Shown: positions 25,056-34,256 of the stretch, piece by piece
How the letters are laid out: each line of letters starts with the position of its first letter
Numbering within the stretch: the first letter of the stretch is position 1
Assembly: GCF_927798215.1 (NCBI RefSeq)
Contig: NZ_CAKMMW010000009.1
Location: 124,001 to 188,000, forward strand
Direction: 5' to 3'
DNA: 64,000 bases
Source: Paenibacillus_E allorhizoplanae
Lineage (GTDB): Bacteria; Bacillota; Bacilli; Paenibacillales; NBRC-103111
Position numbers and translations under genes: made by a program
Notes under the pieces: generated by a model
What the model was told of the DNA's origin: nothing
Seen by the model: only the letters and a program-made list of their open reading frames with translations
The model's database searches: none

Positions 25056-26864
25056 CTACACACGTACCTTCGATTCCGTTAGCTCCATGAACTGCTTCAC
25101 ATCTTGTGCTGCCATATCGACAGCACTTTGCCAGAAATCCGGCTCCGTGAGATCCACGCCTAAGTGCTTCTGCGCTAGTTCCTCTACGTTCATGCTTCCA
25201 GTATCTCGAAGCAAAGAAATGTACTTGTCTTCGAAAGTTGCGCCTTCCTGCACAGCTCTTGCGTAAATACCAGCACTGAACATGTACCCGAACGTATAGG
25301 GGAAATTGTAGAATGGAACGTCTGTCGCATAGAAGTGCAGTTTAGCTGCCCAGAAATGCGGATGGTAGCTGCTCAAGGCATCCTTGTAAGCAAGCTTTTG
25401 CGCATCGACCATCAGCTCATTAAGGCGTTCTACACTTACTAAGCCTTGACTGCGTTCAGCATAGAAGTTCGTTTCAAAAATAAACCGTGCATGAATGTTC
25501 ATGAAGAACGCGATAGCCCGCTGGATTTTATCCTCGAGCAACACGATACGCTCCTCATCGGTCGATGCACTCTTCACGACCGCATCTGCTACGATCATTT
25601 CAGCGAAAGTAGAAGCTGTTTCAGCTACATTCATCGCATATTCCTGCGCGAGCGCCGGCATATCCGTCATCACATGCTGGTGGTAACCATGCCCTAGCTC
25701 ATGAGCGAGCGTAGAGACGTTATTTAGCGTTCCTCCGTACGTCATGAAGATACGTGTCTCACCTGCTAGCGGGAATGAGGTACAGAAGCCGCCAGGACGT
25801 TTGCCAGGGCGATCCTCCGCTTCGATCCAGCGCTTCTCGAAAGCTTCCTCAGAGAAGGCAGCCAGCTTCGGACTAAAGCGTTTGAATTGATCAATAATCA
25901 GACTCGCACCCTCGTCGTAGGAAATCTTCTTGGATGAATCGCCAAGCGGCGCATCCACATCAACCCACGCCAGCTTGTCAACGCCTAGAAGCTTCGCTTT
26001 TCGATTCAGATACTCCACGAAAAGTCCCTTATTGCGGTCAATTACGTCCCACATCACGTTCAAGGTCTTTTCTTCCATGCGGTTGATTGCTAGCGGTTCT
26101 TTATGTATGCTTTTCCAGCCTCTTGCCTTATAAACCTGAAGACGGAAGCCAGCCAAGTGATTTAATGCTTCTGCACAGTATTCTTCTTTATCCGTCCATG
26201 CTTGTTCCCATTTATCAAATAAGTCTAGACGTTCTTCCCGATTCTCGGTATGCAGCTTATTAAAAGCTTGACCTGCGGATAGTTCTACCTGCTTCCCGTC
26301 AACTTCAACAGCCATGCTGAATTGACCTACGGTCGAATTATACAAATCGCTCCACCCATGATAGCCGTCAACAGCCAAATCATTAATTAAAGCTTCTTGC
26401 TCAGGCGGGAGCTTCTCCTTCGCCAGTGCGCGACGTTCATCGAGAGAAAAGGCGATGGCTTGAAAAGGCTCTTGTTGCAACACGGCTGCCCAAACCTGAT
26501 CTGGCACCCCTGTCAGAATCTGATCAAAATGAGTAAGGGAAGATAAATGCTCCGCATATAAGCTTTTGACTTGTCCGCTTAACACGGGTGCTTTCTTATC
26601 CTTCTGATTGTCGGCTTGCAAACAGCCTACGAATGAATCTGCCTCGTGAATATGCATCACATTATGCTGAAGCAATTCAATCAATTGTGCCAGTGACGAG
26701 GTATCCTCTACGCTTTGCGGAGAAGCTTTACGACGTACTTGCTCTTGAAAAGATGCAATGGACTCCTGAAGCTTCTTCAGGTGTGCAGCGAATGCAGGAG
26801 AATCACTTCCTCCAGGGAAAAATGTTTCAAGATTCCATGTTTGATTAAGAGGTAATGTTAACAA
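25056..26864 (-). CDS. pepF: M3 family oligoendopeptidase (PepF type)
   Basis: A 602-aa cytoplasmic zinc peptidase that hydrolyses oligopeptides. The catalytic motif HELGHGYH lies near residue 395 with the downstream Glu in NVAETASTFAE, and the family segments FCTSFPLAGETRIFMTYGGTLNNVSTLAHELGH and FYNFPYTFGYMFSAG are present. Two starts are possible: TTG at 26864 with AAGGTG five bases upstream, or GTG at 26873, which overlaps that site; I prefer TTG. It is a single-gene unit. In Bacillus, overproduced PepF can degrade the PhrA peptide and so affect sporulation; that role here is only a possibility. Confidence 0.92.
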   Translation of the reverse strand: MLTLPLNQTWNLETFFPGGSDSPAFAAHLKKLQESIASFQEQVRRKASPQSVEDTSSLAQLIELLQHNVMHIHEADSFVGCLQADNQKDKKAPVLSGQVKSLYAEHLSSLTHFDQILTGVPDQVWAAVLQQEPFQAIAFSLDERRALAKEKLPPEQEALINDLAVDGYHGWSDLYNSTVGQFSMAVEVDGKQVELSAGQAFNKLHTENREERLDLFDKWEQAWTDKEEYCAEALNHLAGFRLQVYKARGWKSIHKEPLAINRMEEKTLNVMWDVIDRNKGLFVEYLNRKAKLLGVDKLAWVDVDAPLGDSSKKISYDEGASLIIDQFKRFSPKLAAFSEEAFEKRWIEAEDRPGKRPGGFCTSFPLAGETRIFMTYGGTLNNVSTLAHELGHGYHQHVMTDMPALAQEYAMNVAETASTFAEMIVADAVVKSASTDEERIVLLEDKIQRAIAFFMNIHARFIFETNFYAERSQGLVSVERLNELMVDAQKLAYKDALSSYHPHFWAAKLHFYATDVPFYNFPYTFGYMFSAGIYARAVQEGATFEDKYISLLRDTGSMNVEELAQKHLGVDLTEPDFWQSAVDMAAQDVKQFMELTESKVRV

Positions 26865-27020
26865 TGCGATCACCTTTCCTTTCCACTTTTAATTAAATCA
26901 TATCCACCAGACATTCGCCAACTATCCGCATCTTCCTCATTGCTTCTCTTCAAAAAGTATGATTCAATTATGTATAGTTCCTTCGAACTAAATCGGAACA
27001 GGATGGGTGATTTCTATAAT

Positions 27021-27185
27021 ATGAAACCGTTACAAATTTCTCCTGAAACAGCTGTTAAGTTAGCGGAGCAGCTTAAAGTACCTTTAGAACATCTCATGCA
27101 TATGCCACAACATATTCTTCTTCAGAAATTAGCAGAGCTCGCGAAAAGCACATCGTCAGACACGAGCGAATCGGAATCGAAGTAG
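27021..27185 (+). CDS. yycC: YycC-like small protein
   Basis: A 54-aa protein with MKPLQISPETAVKLAEQLKVP and LEHLMHMPQHILLQKLAEL, very close to the short conserved B. subtilis YycC. Its role is unknown. I place the start at the ATG at 27021 because homology begins there; the frame is open back to 26940. The C-terminus is Ser/Glu-rich. It is closely followed by a small Cys-containing protein, likely on the same transcript. Confidence 0.8.
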   Translation: MKPLQISPETAVKLAEQLKVPLEHLMHMPQHILLQKLAELAKSTSSDTSESESK

Positions 27186-27188
27186 CCC

Positions 27189-27434
27189 TTGATACCTTTT
27201 GCTAACACCTGGCCTTACGACATCATCATGAAGGACATTTATGTGGCCCAATGTCCGTTCTGTCTAAGCTCAAATGTCTTGCTGCCGCTCAAAATTCATG
27301 AGCTCGAGTCCATACACGAGGGTAAAAAGAAACTGCTTGTCTTCCCTTGTTGTCATAACAAGTTGACGCTTGTGGATACAGATCGCGATTATTTACTAGC
27401 GGACACCGCGGTACGAAATAAACATAATTCGTAG
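27189..27434 (+). CDS. Small CxxC protein, possible zinc ribbon
   Basis: An 81-aa frame from TTG 27189, or 68 aa from the ATG at 27228; neither has a strong ribosome site, so translation may be coupled to yycC, whose stop is three bases upstream. CPFC near the start and PCCH about 30 residues later could form a Cys4/Cys3His metal site. I do not recognise a family. Cooperation with YycC is only suggested by adjacency. Confidence 0.55.
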   Translation: MIPFANTWPYDIIMKDIYVAQCPFCLSSNVLLPLKIHELESIHEGKKKLLVFPCCHNKLTLVDTDRDYLLADTAVRNKHNS

Positions 27435-27461
27435 TTCATTGCAAGGAGCAAACGAACCTTT

Positions 27462-28571
27462 ATGAATGAGTACCTCATTCCTTTGACAAGCGCATGTACA
27501 TTAGTGACTTTAAATTATTTAGCCTTGAAAGTTCATAGCAAGATGTTAATTGATTCGCACGAACATCTATTCGCCTCCTTGCTAACAGGGTTAGCCAGCA
27601 TCATCATGATGCTGGTTCCACTTCCTGAGACATTCGGCTTAATCGATCTACGCTCGTTACCCATCTTCATGGCCGGATTGCGATACGGATTACCTGTTGC
27701 CCTCTTCTCGACCCTATTGCCTGCTGGTACTAGTATAATCTCACAAGAAAATCAAGCCTGGTTCATCATCGCACAAGACCTCATTGCCCCAGCCTTCATT
27801 AGCTCCTTTTTCCATAACAAAGAATACCGTAATGGCTTCTTGGACATACCTATTCGACTCGCTCTACAAATATGTGGTTTCGTTTTCATTATGCGTATAC
27901 TTACCCACAGCTTACTGGAACGCAGCTTATCTTGGTCATATACCCTTGATCAATTGTTCATGTTTGCCATTACGTCCGCCACCCTCTTCATGATCATCAT
28001 TATGGTGAATGACGAGAACAACAATTGGCGACTGCAACGCAAACTTGAAATGCAAGCGAATCAAGATGGTTTAACCAAGCTGCCCAACTTAAGAAGTTTT
28101 ATGCCTATCGCTCAGAGTACCTTACATAAGCGTAAAGTATCTATCATGATGATTGATCTCGATAATTTCAAGCTGTATAACGATCGATTCGGACATTTAG
28201 AAGGCGATCAGTTACTCCAAGAAGTAAGTTCTGTTCTTCGTCATTTGATTCATGAGCAAGATTACCTGGCGAGGTATGGGGGAGAGGAATTTATTCTGCT
28301 CTGTACGGAAACAGATCCTGCTCGAGTCCTTAGCTACGGCCAAACCTTATGTACCTCCATAGCGGAATTATTTCTCTACAAAAAAAACGGCTTGGAAGCG
28401 GCTCCCATCTCTATTTCTATCGGGATCTCAACAGCTGAATCCCCACACATGGATCTTAAGACACTGATCTCGGAAGCCGATCACGCCCTCTATCAATCCA
28501 AGCATACTGGCAAAAACCGTCCCACACTATTCAAGCAGCCACAGGGAATCGCACAAAAAATGAACGCTTAA
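27462..28571 (+). CDS. Membrane diguanylate cyclase (5TM-GGDEF)
   Basis: A 369-aa protein that should make cyclic di-GMP from two GTP. Residues 1-185 hold about six hydrophobic segments in the manner of 5TMR-LYT sensors (MAGLRYGLPVALFSTLLPAGTS). The GGDEF domain occupies about 205-360, with MMIDLDNFKLYNDRFGHLEGDQLL and the active-site signature ARYGGEEF, an active GGEEF variant. An upstream RxxD inhibitory site is not obvious. GCAAGGAGC precedes the ATG. A PilZ receptor gene lies 6 kb downstream. Confidence 0.9.
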   Translation: MNEYLIPLTSACTLVTLNYLALKVHSKMLIDSHEHLFASLLTGLASIIMMLVPLPETFGLIDLRSLPIFMAGLRYGLPVALFSTLLPAGTSIISQENQAWFIIAQDLIAPAFISSFFHNKEYRNGFLDIPIRLALQICGFVFIMRILTHSLLERSLSWSYTLDQLFMFAITSATLFMIIIMVNDENNNWRLQRKLEMQANQDGLTKLPNLRSFMPIAQSTLHKRKVSIMMIDLDNFKLYNDRFGHLEGDQLLQEVSSVLRHLIHEQDYLARYGGEEFILLCTETDPARVLSYGQTLCTSIAELFLYKKNGLEAAPISISIGISTAESPHMDLKTLISEADHALYQSKHTGKNRPTLFKQPQGIAQKMNA

Positions 28572-28620
28572 CCATCCGGTTAGATACCGTGTCATGGCTA
28601 AGCGTTCAATTTATTTTTTC
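28561..28620 (+). terminator. Terminator of diguanylate cyclase gene
   Basis: TGAACGCTTAACCAT (28561-28575, containing the last codons) pairs with ATGGCTAAGCGTTCA (28594-28608) with one mismatch. ATTTATTTTTT follows. Confidence 0.85.
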
Positions 28621-28639
28621 TTGCAGATTTATAGTGCAT

Positions 28640-29341
28640 TTACGTAGCTTGTTTCATCTCATCCGGCAGTTCTAAACGCATAGCAAGCATATCTTCTCGC
28701 GTTGTCACCCATTGTTCGCGACTAGCCCTAATCATCCCGGCATCCATAATCTTACGATCATTAATAATCCGTGAAAACCATTTCACCGCATCGGTAAAAC
28801 GTTTTAATCTCCGGTTCAACTCGCCCATTAGATACATGAGCTTCGCGTTATTTATATCCATACCTTCAGTTTCGAAGACATTCACATACGCATCTAGTGC
28901 AAATGAGAGGAAACGTTCTTCTTGCTCCCAGTCCCCTTTAACCCGGTAAAGCCAAGCCAAATGATGCAATAATCCAGCAATCACGCGTGACTTCTCGTTT
29001 TTGATTTGCGCACTTAGAAGTGCTAGCTTAAAGCACTGAAGGGAATCTTCCCACGTTCTCTCCCTGCAATAATCGCGCATCGACCAGTTCTGAGCTACTT
29101 TTTCATGGAATACAGCTCGTTCTCCCGCAGTCCATTTATCCGAGAAGTTCTCCGTATGTGCGTACCCGCAGAAAGGACAGATACGTACAACGTAGTAATT
29201 GGGATTAACATCCTTATAGTGAAGGCAGAAATCTGAATCAGATTTACTTGCTTTCTTGAAGCTAGGTCGAACCTTCTTCGACTTAAACGTATTGGTACAG
29301 TAGGTGCATGTCACTGATATCTCATATAAGGGTTCGACCAC
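28640..29341 (-). CDS. DUF2225 family protein
   Basis: A 233-aa protein of the widespread Firmicute DUF2225 family. The N-terminal third carries two Cys pairs, CTYC and CPFCGYAH, that look like a zinc-binding domain. The remainder is helical and TPR-like (SLQCFKLALLSAQIKNE, AGLLHHLAWLYRVKGDWEQEERFLSFALDAY, LMYLMGELNRRLKRFTDAVKWFSRII). It starts at GTG 29341 after GGCGGG. The function is unknown; TPR-like repeats suggest a protein-binding role. Confidence 0.87.
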   Translation of the reverse strand: MVEPLYEISVTCTYCTNTFKSKKVRPSFKKASKSDSDFCLHYKDVNPNYYVVRICPFCGYAHTENFSDKWTAGERAVFHEKVAQNWSMRDYCRERTWEDSLQCFKLALLSAQIKNEKSRVIAGLLHHLAWLYRVKGDWEQEERFLSFALDAYVNVFETEGMDINNAKLMYLMGELNRRLKRFTDAVKWFSRIINDRKIMDAGMIRASREQWVTTREDMLAMRLELPDEMKQAT

Positions 29342-29389
29342 TTGAAATCCCGCCTTTTTCCCTAATTAATATGGTTTAGGAAGAATGGA

Positions 29390-29782
29390 CTAGTCTTCCT
29401 CAGGTGTGTTGATGAAATGATAGGCAGAACCTCTAAGCCGCTCTATGAGAAAATCCTGTAAATCATCCGGCATGCCTATGTCAGCCATCGCTTCTGTCAT
29501 ACAAGCTAACCATGCATCCGCACGCTCTCTTGTAATCGGAAAAGGCATATGCCTAGCTCGCATCATCGGATGACCGTGGTGATCGGAGTACAAGGTTGGG
29601 CCACCGAAAAATTGGGTTAGAAACAACGTCTGTTTCTCTATAACTGGGTCTATGTTAGCAGGAAAAAGCGGCGAAAGTAACGGGTGCTGCTGTACTTTCG
29701 GATAGAAGGCCTCTACCAAACGACTTACCGTCTCCGCCCCCCCCATTAACTCAAATATGGTTCTGTTTTTGCTCTCTGACAT
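29390..29782 (-). CDS. Truncated haemoglobin, group II (YjbI-like)
   Basis: A 130-aa protein with the 2-on-2 globin pattern: ELMGGAETVSRLVEAFYPKV, FLTQFFGGPTLY, and the proximal His in MRARHMPFPIT. The C-terminal helix is FLIERLRGSAYHFIN. Such proteins bind oxygen or nitric oxide and can act in peroxide or NO defence. The site before the ATG is GCGAGG, of moderate strength. The yjbH gene that accompanies yjbI in Bacillus is not adjacent. Confidence 0.9.
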   Translation of the reverse strand: MSESKNRTIFELMGGAETVSRLVEAFYPKVQQHPLLSPLFPANIDPVIEKQTLFLTQFFGGPTLYSDHHGHPMMRARHMPFPITRERADAWLACMTEAMADIGMPDDLQDFLIERLRGSAYHFINTPEED

Positions 29783-29806
29783 ACCAAGAAACCTCGCAAT
29801 TCGTAT

Positions 29807-29905
29807 TCAATAGTTCTCTAAATCCTCGTCCCCTGCGCGCATGAGCGTTTCTCGAATGACAAACACGAACATGCAGACTACCAATCCGGCAATGACACCT
29901 GTCAT
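29807..29905 (-). CDS. Small single-span membrane protein
   Basis: A 32-codon gene starting at ATG 29905 with the strong site GCGGGAGTGA six bases upstream. It starts MTGVIAGLVVCMFVFVI and ends with an acidic tail (DEDLENY). The longer open frame to 30031 has no such site, so I take the short form. It is encoded just upstream of the truncated haemoglobin gene on the same strand. It is probably a membrane peptide of unknown role. Confidence 0.5.
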   Translation of the reverse strand: MTGVIAGLVVCMFVFVIRETLMRAGDEDLENY

Positions 29906-30115
29906 TTGAATCACTCCCGCTGTATAGGATTTAAGTTTTACTAGTTCTATTTTACCATAAAAATAAGGACTGAACAGTCCCAAGAACCAAAATAAACGAC
30001 CATACAGTCCTACTTGGACATAGGTGCTCATCTACCTACTATTTCATGAAATTCGGGACGGCATGTATGTCCAAGCTTATTCATATAGTTGAATAAGAGG
30101 AGGTATCTACCGACT

Positions 30116-31354
30116 ATGCCGAAACAAAACTTCACCCCAGCCTTGCTTATGTCATTCGTTATTATAGGCATCATTGTATGCTTGGTTCTATTCCCGCATG
30201 ACGGTTTTCAAGCCGCTTTACGCGGCGTTTCCATTTGGTGGGATGTGCTCTTCCCAGCCCTGTTCCCCTTCTTCGTTATCTCCGAAATTATGCTCGGCTT
30301 CGGGATCGTTCATTTCTTCGGTACACTGCTTGATCCGATGATGCGCCCCGTCTTCCGTATCCCTGGGATTGGCGGATTCGTAATGGCAATGGGTTTTGCC
30401 GCTGGATATCCCGTAGCGGCTAAGTTAACTGCTCAGCTCTGGGAACAGAAGCTGGTTAACCGGGAAGAAGGCGAACGACTTGTTGCCTTCACAACGAGCT
30501 CGGATCCAATATTTCTAATCGGTGCTGTGTCGATTGGCTTTTTCCATGACGCCACATTAGCATTTATTTTGGCCATTGCCCACTATGGAGGCTCGTTCAT
30601 GATTGGCCTCATCATGCGTTTTCACGGCCGGAAAGCCTTACCAACTCCTGGACAGCCTAGGGAGAGTGGCCCTATATGGAAACAAGCCTTCGAGACCATG
30701 CATAACGCGAGAATACGAGATGGAAGATCTTTAGGTATTTTATTAAGCGAATCCATTCTCCACTCCCTCCGTTTAATGTTCGTTGTAGGTGGACTTGTGG
30801 TCTTCTTCTCAGTCGTTCTAGAGGTGCTTACCTCTGCCCAGGTTATGAATGTGTTCTATTTGTTGATTACATCCGTCTTATCCATCACAGGGTTACCTCA
30901 CGAGCTCTCACAAGCCGTCATGAATGGGTTATTCGAAGTCACACTCGGCGCAAAAGCTGCAGGAAGTGCCCCCGCTTCGATGGCCCTTTCCAGTAAAGTC
31001 GCGATAGGCGCCTTCATCCTCTCCTGGGCCGGCATGTCCGTGCATGCTCAAATTGTCAGCTTATTAAGTCATACCAACATGCGATATCTTCCGTTCCTTT
31101 TCGCTCGCCTCCTTCATGGCATTCTCTCTGCTGCTATTGTTCTCCTGATTTGGGAGCCTATGCAGCGATTTCGAAGTCCCCAGGCTGTATTCTTGCCGCA
31201 CTATGAGGCGAATTCACCCGTTTTGAGCTATCTAAAGCTTATTTTCCCGATAAGTGCGATGGTCTTTGTTGGTGCTTTTGCTGTCATCATGAGTCTCTTC
31301 CTCGCATATTCCTTACTTAGACTGGTGTATGAAAAGGTTGGTGGAACAAGATAA
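30116..31354 (+). CDS. ylbJ: Sporulation integral membrane protein YlbJ
   Basis: A 412-aa protein with about ten membrane segments and the nucleoside-recognition (gate-like) repeats seen in YlbJ and SpoVA-type spore proteins: WWDVLFPALFPFFVISEIMLGFG, PGIGGFVMAMGFAAGYPVAAKLTAQL and the second half SWAGMSVHAQIVSLL. In B. subtilis ylbJ is made in the mother cell under sigma-E and is needed for heat-resistant spores. AGAGGAGG lies 12 bases before the ATG at 30116; a TTG at 30089 has no site. It is followed one base later by the glucan phosphorylase. Confidence 0.9.
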   Translation: MPKQNFTPALLMSFVIIGIIVCLVLFPHDGFQAALRGVSIWWDVLFPALFPFFVISEIMLGFGIVHFFGTLLDPMMRPVFRIPGIGGFVMAMGFAAGYPVAAKLTAQLWEQKLVNREEGERLVAFTTSSDPIFLIGAVSIGFFHDATLAFILAIAHYGGSFMIGLIMRFHGRKALPTPGQPRESGPIWKQAFETMHNARIRDGRSLGILLSESILHSLRLMFVVGGLVVFFSVVLEVLTSAQVMNVFYLLITSVLSITGLPHELSQAVMNGLFEVTLGAKAAGSAPASMALSSKVAIGAFILSWAGMSVHAQIVSLLSHTNMRYLPFLFARLLHGILSAAIVLLIWEPMQRFRSPQAVFLPHYEANSPVLSYLKLIFPISAMVFVGAFAVIMSLFLAYSLLRLVYEKVGGTR

Positions 31355-31355
31355 T

Positions 31356-33950
31356 ATGGGTAACTACGATGATGTTTATAAAGGGAGAGAATATTCAGAT
31401 ATGATAGCAGCCGACCCCCAAGAGGCGAAAGGTTTACCGCAGGCGATTGAGCGACTTCGCGAGCTAGCTTTTAATTTATGGTTCAGTTGGAATCATGATG
31501 CGCTGCAGCTTTTTGAAAGCATGGACCCTGGCCGTTGGAAAGCCCTCGGTCACAATCCCGTTCGATTACTTCACGAGCTAGAAGATCCCCAGCTTGAAGC
31601 ATTAAGCCAGAACACTGATTTTGTCGAGCGTTATCGCCAAGTCATGCTAAGATTTGATACGTATATGAACGAACCTGGTTGGTATTCAACTAACTATGCC
31701 GCCGAAGCTAGTGTGCAAATTGCTTATTTCTCTGCTGAGTTTGGTTTTCATGAATCGCTTCCGATTTATTCAGGCGGGCTCGGCATTCTTGCCGGTGATC
31801 ATATCAAATCTTCCAGTGACCTTGGATTACCGCTTGCAGGCGTGGGCCTACTCTATAAAAAAGGATATTTCACTCAGAAGATTGATGCTAGCGGCAGTCA
31901 ACAGAGTGAATTATTCCCCTATGATTTTGAGCAATTACCGATTCGTCCGGTACTTCAGAATGACCAGCAGCTCACGGTCTCGCTTGATATCTCTGGTCGC
32001 ACGATCACCGTCTTGGTTTGGGCTGCTAAGGTAGGACGCAATCTCGTCTTTTTGCTGGATACTGACCACGAAGCCAATAATGACACAGATAAAGCATTGA
32101 CCGCGCAGCTGTATGGCGGCAATCAAGATATGCGGATCGCCCAGGAAATGGTGCTGGGAATCGGTGGTGTCAAAGTACTCCGTGCACTCGGTATTTACCC
32201 GAATGTGTACCACATTAATGAAGGTCATGCGGCTTTCCTGACGTTAGAACGGTTGAAGGAACTGCTTCACTTGGGCCTCCCTTTTCATGTTGCTGTAGAG
32301 ACCGTGCGCTCCGCTACCGTGTTCACGACACATACACCTGTTCCAGCAGGTCATGATACGTTCTCCGTCGGGATGGTGGAACACTATCTCGGTCACCTTT
32401 TCAGTGAGCTGCCTAAGCATAAACAAAGCATTATTTCATTAGGGCTTGACCATAAGTCCGGTCAATTCAATATGACACACCTGGCGATGAATACAGCGGG
32501 ACTGCGCAATGGCGTCAGCAAGCTGCATGGGCAGGTTTCACGCGAAATGTTCAAGGAATTCCATGGTCATATCGATGCCAGTGAGGTGCCGATCAGTTCT
32601 ATCACGAACGGTGTTCACTTAGATACGTGGACCGCCCCTGCTTGGAAGGAACTCTTCGATCGATTCCTCCCTGGCACATGGCGAGCAGAGCAGTCTAACG
32701 AGCATCAATGGGCACAAATCGAGGTTATTCCCGATGAATCCATTTGGAAGGTCCATCAGCATTTGAAAGAAGATTTAGTACGTTATGCTCGCAATAGTCT
32801 GATGGAGCAACGTAAACGTAACGGGGAATCCGAAGAACGGATTGAAGAGGTTCGACACTATTTAAATCCTAAAGCCCTTACAATTGGGTTCGCCAGACGC
32901 TTCGCTACCTACAAACGGGCCAATCTAATTTTCAATGATTTGTATCGCCTCAAGAAATTAATCAACAACCCTGAGAGACCCGTGCAGTTTATATTTGCGG
33001 GTAAAGCCCACCCTGCTGATTACCCTGGCCAAGATCTCATCCGAGAAATTTACCGAATCTCTCAGTTAAAAGAATTTCTCGGTAAAGTCGTTATTCTCGA
33101 GAATTATGATATCAACATGGCTCGCTATCTCGTTCAAGGTGTCGACGTATGGCTAAACAACCCTCGTAGACCCCTTGAGGCTAGCGGAACCAGCGGCCAG
33201 AAAGCTGCCATGAACGGCGTTCTTAATTTCAGTGTGCTGGATGGTTGGTGGGAGGAAGGCTACAACGGTATGAATGGTTGGGCTATCGGATCTGCGGGAG
33301 CCGCGGACTGGGCTGCACAGGAGAAAGAAAATACGAAAGCAATTTATCACCTTTTGGAGAATGAGATTATCCCTCTTTACTACAATCAGGGTGAGATTCC
33401 TCATCAATGGATTGGACGTATGAAGCGGTCCGTTCAATCGCTCAGTCCCGTCTATAACACGCACCGAATGGTGCAGGACTACACGAATCTTTCGTATGTA
33501 CCAACAGCCAAACGCGCTCGTCTTTTTGTCGCGGACAATTATGATGTGGCTACCAAAGTTGCCGATTACAAGCAGTTCATCCGCAGCAATTGGCATCAAG
33601 TAAGAATCATGAATATTGATGATCATGCCGACAAATCGACTTCGGACGTCCCTTTAGACGAGATTCCCCCATCAACAAAAGAGATCACGGCGCAAATCCA
33701 TTTCGGCCCTATTTGGCCGCAGGATACAGCAGTAGAAGTCATTTATTATGCAGAAAATGGCGAAACGTGGGAACAGAAAATTATCCTCATGGCTCCTATT
33801 GGGGAACTTATTGAGCAATCGCAGCGCTTCCAAGCTACCATTCCTTCCCATCTTGTTCATGGGCCTCACTTCTCGATTCGTGTGCGTCCGATTTCAACCA
33901 ACTTTGCGCATTCGTTTGAACTCTCCCTCGTTACGAGCACCTTGTCTTAA
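31356..33950 (+). CDS. glgP: Alpha-glucan phosphorylase (GlgP family)
   Basis: An 864-aa pyridoxal-phosphate enzyme that releases glucose-1-phosphate from glycogen or maltodextrin. It has the DUF3417-type N-terminus LRELAFNLWFSWNHDALQLF, YFSAEFGFHESLPIYSGGLG, GGVKVLRALGIYPNVYHINEGHAAF and the PLP site EASGTSGQKAAMNG near residue 615. This is the shorter thermophile/actinobacterial subtype rather than the glgBCDAP-operon form. The ATG at 31356 starts one base after the ylbJ stop, so the two are probably co-transcribed. ATGs at 31329 and 31401 are alternatives. Coupling to a sporulation gene suggests use of stored glucan during spore formation, which is inference. Confidence 0.93.
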   Translation: MGNYDDVYKGREYSDMIAADPQEAKGLPQAIERLRELAFNLWFSWNHDALQLFESMDPGRWKALGHNPVRLLHELEDPQLEALSQNTDFVERYRQVMLRFDTYMNEPGWYSTNYAAEASVQIAYFSAEFGFHESLPIYSGGLGILAGDHIKSSSDLGLPLAGVGLLYKKGYFTQKIDASGSQQSELFPYDFEQLPIRPVLQNDQQLTVSLDISGRTITVLVWAAKVGRNLVFLLDTDHEANNDTDKALTAQLYGGNQDMRIAQEMVLGIGGVKVLRALGIYPNVYHINEGHAAFLTLERLKELLHLGLPFHVAVETVRSATVFTTHTPVPAGHDTFSVGMVEHYLGHLFSELPKHKQSIISLGLDHKSGQFNMTHLAMNTAGLRNGVSKLHGQVSREMFKEFHGHIDASEVPISSITNGVHLDTWTAPAWKELFDRFLPGTWRAEQSNEHQWAQIEVIPDESIWKVHQHLKEDLVRYARNSLMEQRKRNGESEERIEEVRHYLNPKALTIGFARRFATYKRANLIFNDLYRLKKLINNPERPVQFIFAGKAHPADYPGQDLIREIYRISQLKEFLGKVVILENYDINMARYLVQGVDVWLNNPRRPLEASGTSGQKAAMNGVLNFSVLDGWWEEGYNGMNGWAIGSAGAADWAAQEKENTKAIYHLLENEIIPLYYNQGEIPHQWIGRMKRSVQSLSPVYNTHRMVQDYTNLSYVPTAKRARLFVADNYDVATKVADYKQFIRSNWHQVRIMNIDDHADKSTSDVPLDEIPPSTKEITAQIHFGPIWPQDTAVEVIYYAENGETWEQKIILMAPIGELIEQSQRFQATIPSHLVHGPHFSIRVRPISTNFAHSFELSLVTSTLS

Positions 33951-34001
33951 TAATGAGAAAACTTCTATCGAAGCCATTCAATGATGAGCGACCGCTATTC
34001 T

Positions 34002-34147
34002 CCCCCTCAAAGTGACGCTAACCTTCGAAGCAAATTCCGGTTACTTTGTGGGGACCCCAGGAGAGGTAAGTTTTATCGCCAATAGGAAAGCGGTTTTCGG
34101 TATCGAAAACTTAATTTCCTATGTGGTAAAATCGGTTAACCTCAGCT
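34002..34147 (+). ncRNA. Structured RNA of unknown class upstream of the PilZ gene
   Basis: Two elements stand out. First, a hairpin with CCCC (34003-34006)/GGGG (34050-34053), AAAGT (34009-34013)/ACTTT (34043-34047) and AACC (34020-34023)/GGTT (34039-34042). Second, a long stacked hairpin: GAGGT/ACCTC at its base, TTTTATC (34071-34077) with GGTAAAA (34125-34131), ATAGGAAA (34082-34089) with TTTCCTAT (34115-34122), and GTTTTCG (34093-34099) with CGAAAAC (34104-34110). A terminator follows, then the PilZ gene. This is riboswitch-like architecture. I could not match it to a known class; some pieces recall the ydaO (c-di-AMP) motif, but the order is wrong. It could also be an independent small RNA. 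Confidence 0.6.
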
Positions 34148-34172
34148 AAAGCCCCGTTTGGGGCTTTTCTTA
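34148..34172 (+). terminator. Terminator following the structured RNA
   Basis: AAAGCCCC (34148-34155) pairs with GGGGCTTT (34160-34167) and is followed by TCTTATT. It stands 85 bases before the PilZ start codon and could be the expression platform of the RNA above or the terminator of ylbJ-glgP. Confidence 0.85.
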
Positions 34173-34256
34173 TTGACTTAGATAAATTATGATGAGAAGA
34201 GAATTTACAGGATGTAAAGGCAGATGTGAATGTAAATCTAACGACTTGGTGATGCT

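Noticed and set aside
34021..34147. c-di-AMP (ydaO) riboswitch
   Set aside because: Short pieces such as GCTAACCTTCG and TTCCGG-GGGGACCC resemble the motif, but their order is wrong and the conserved GGGGUGAAU segment is absent. I kept it as an unassigned RNA.
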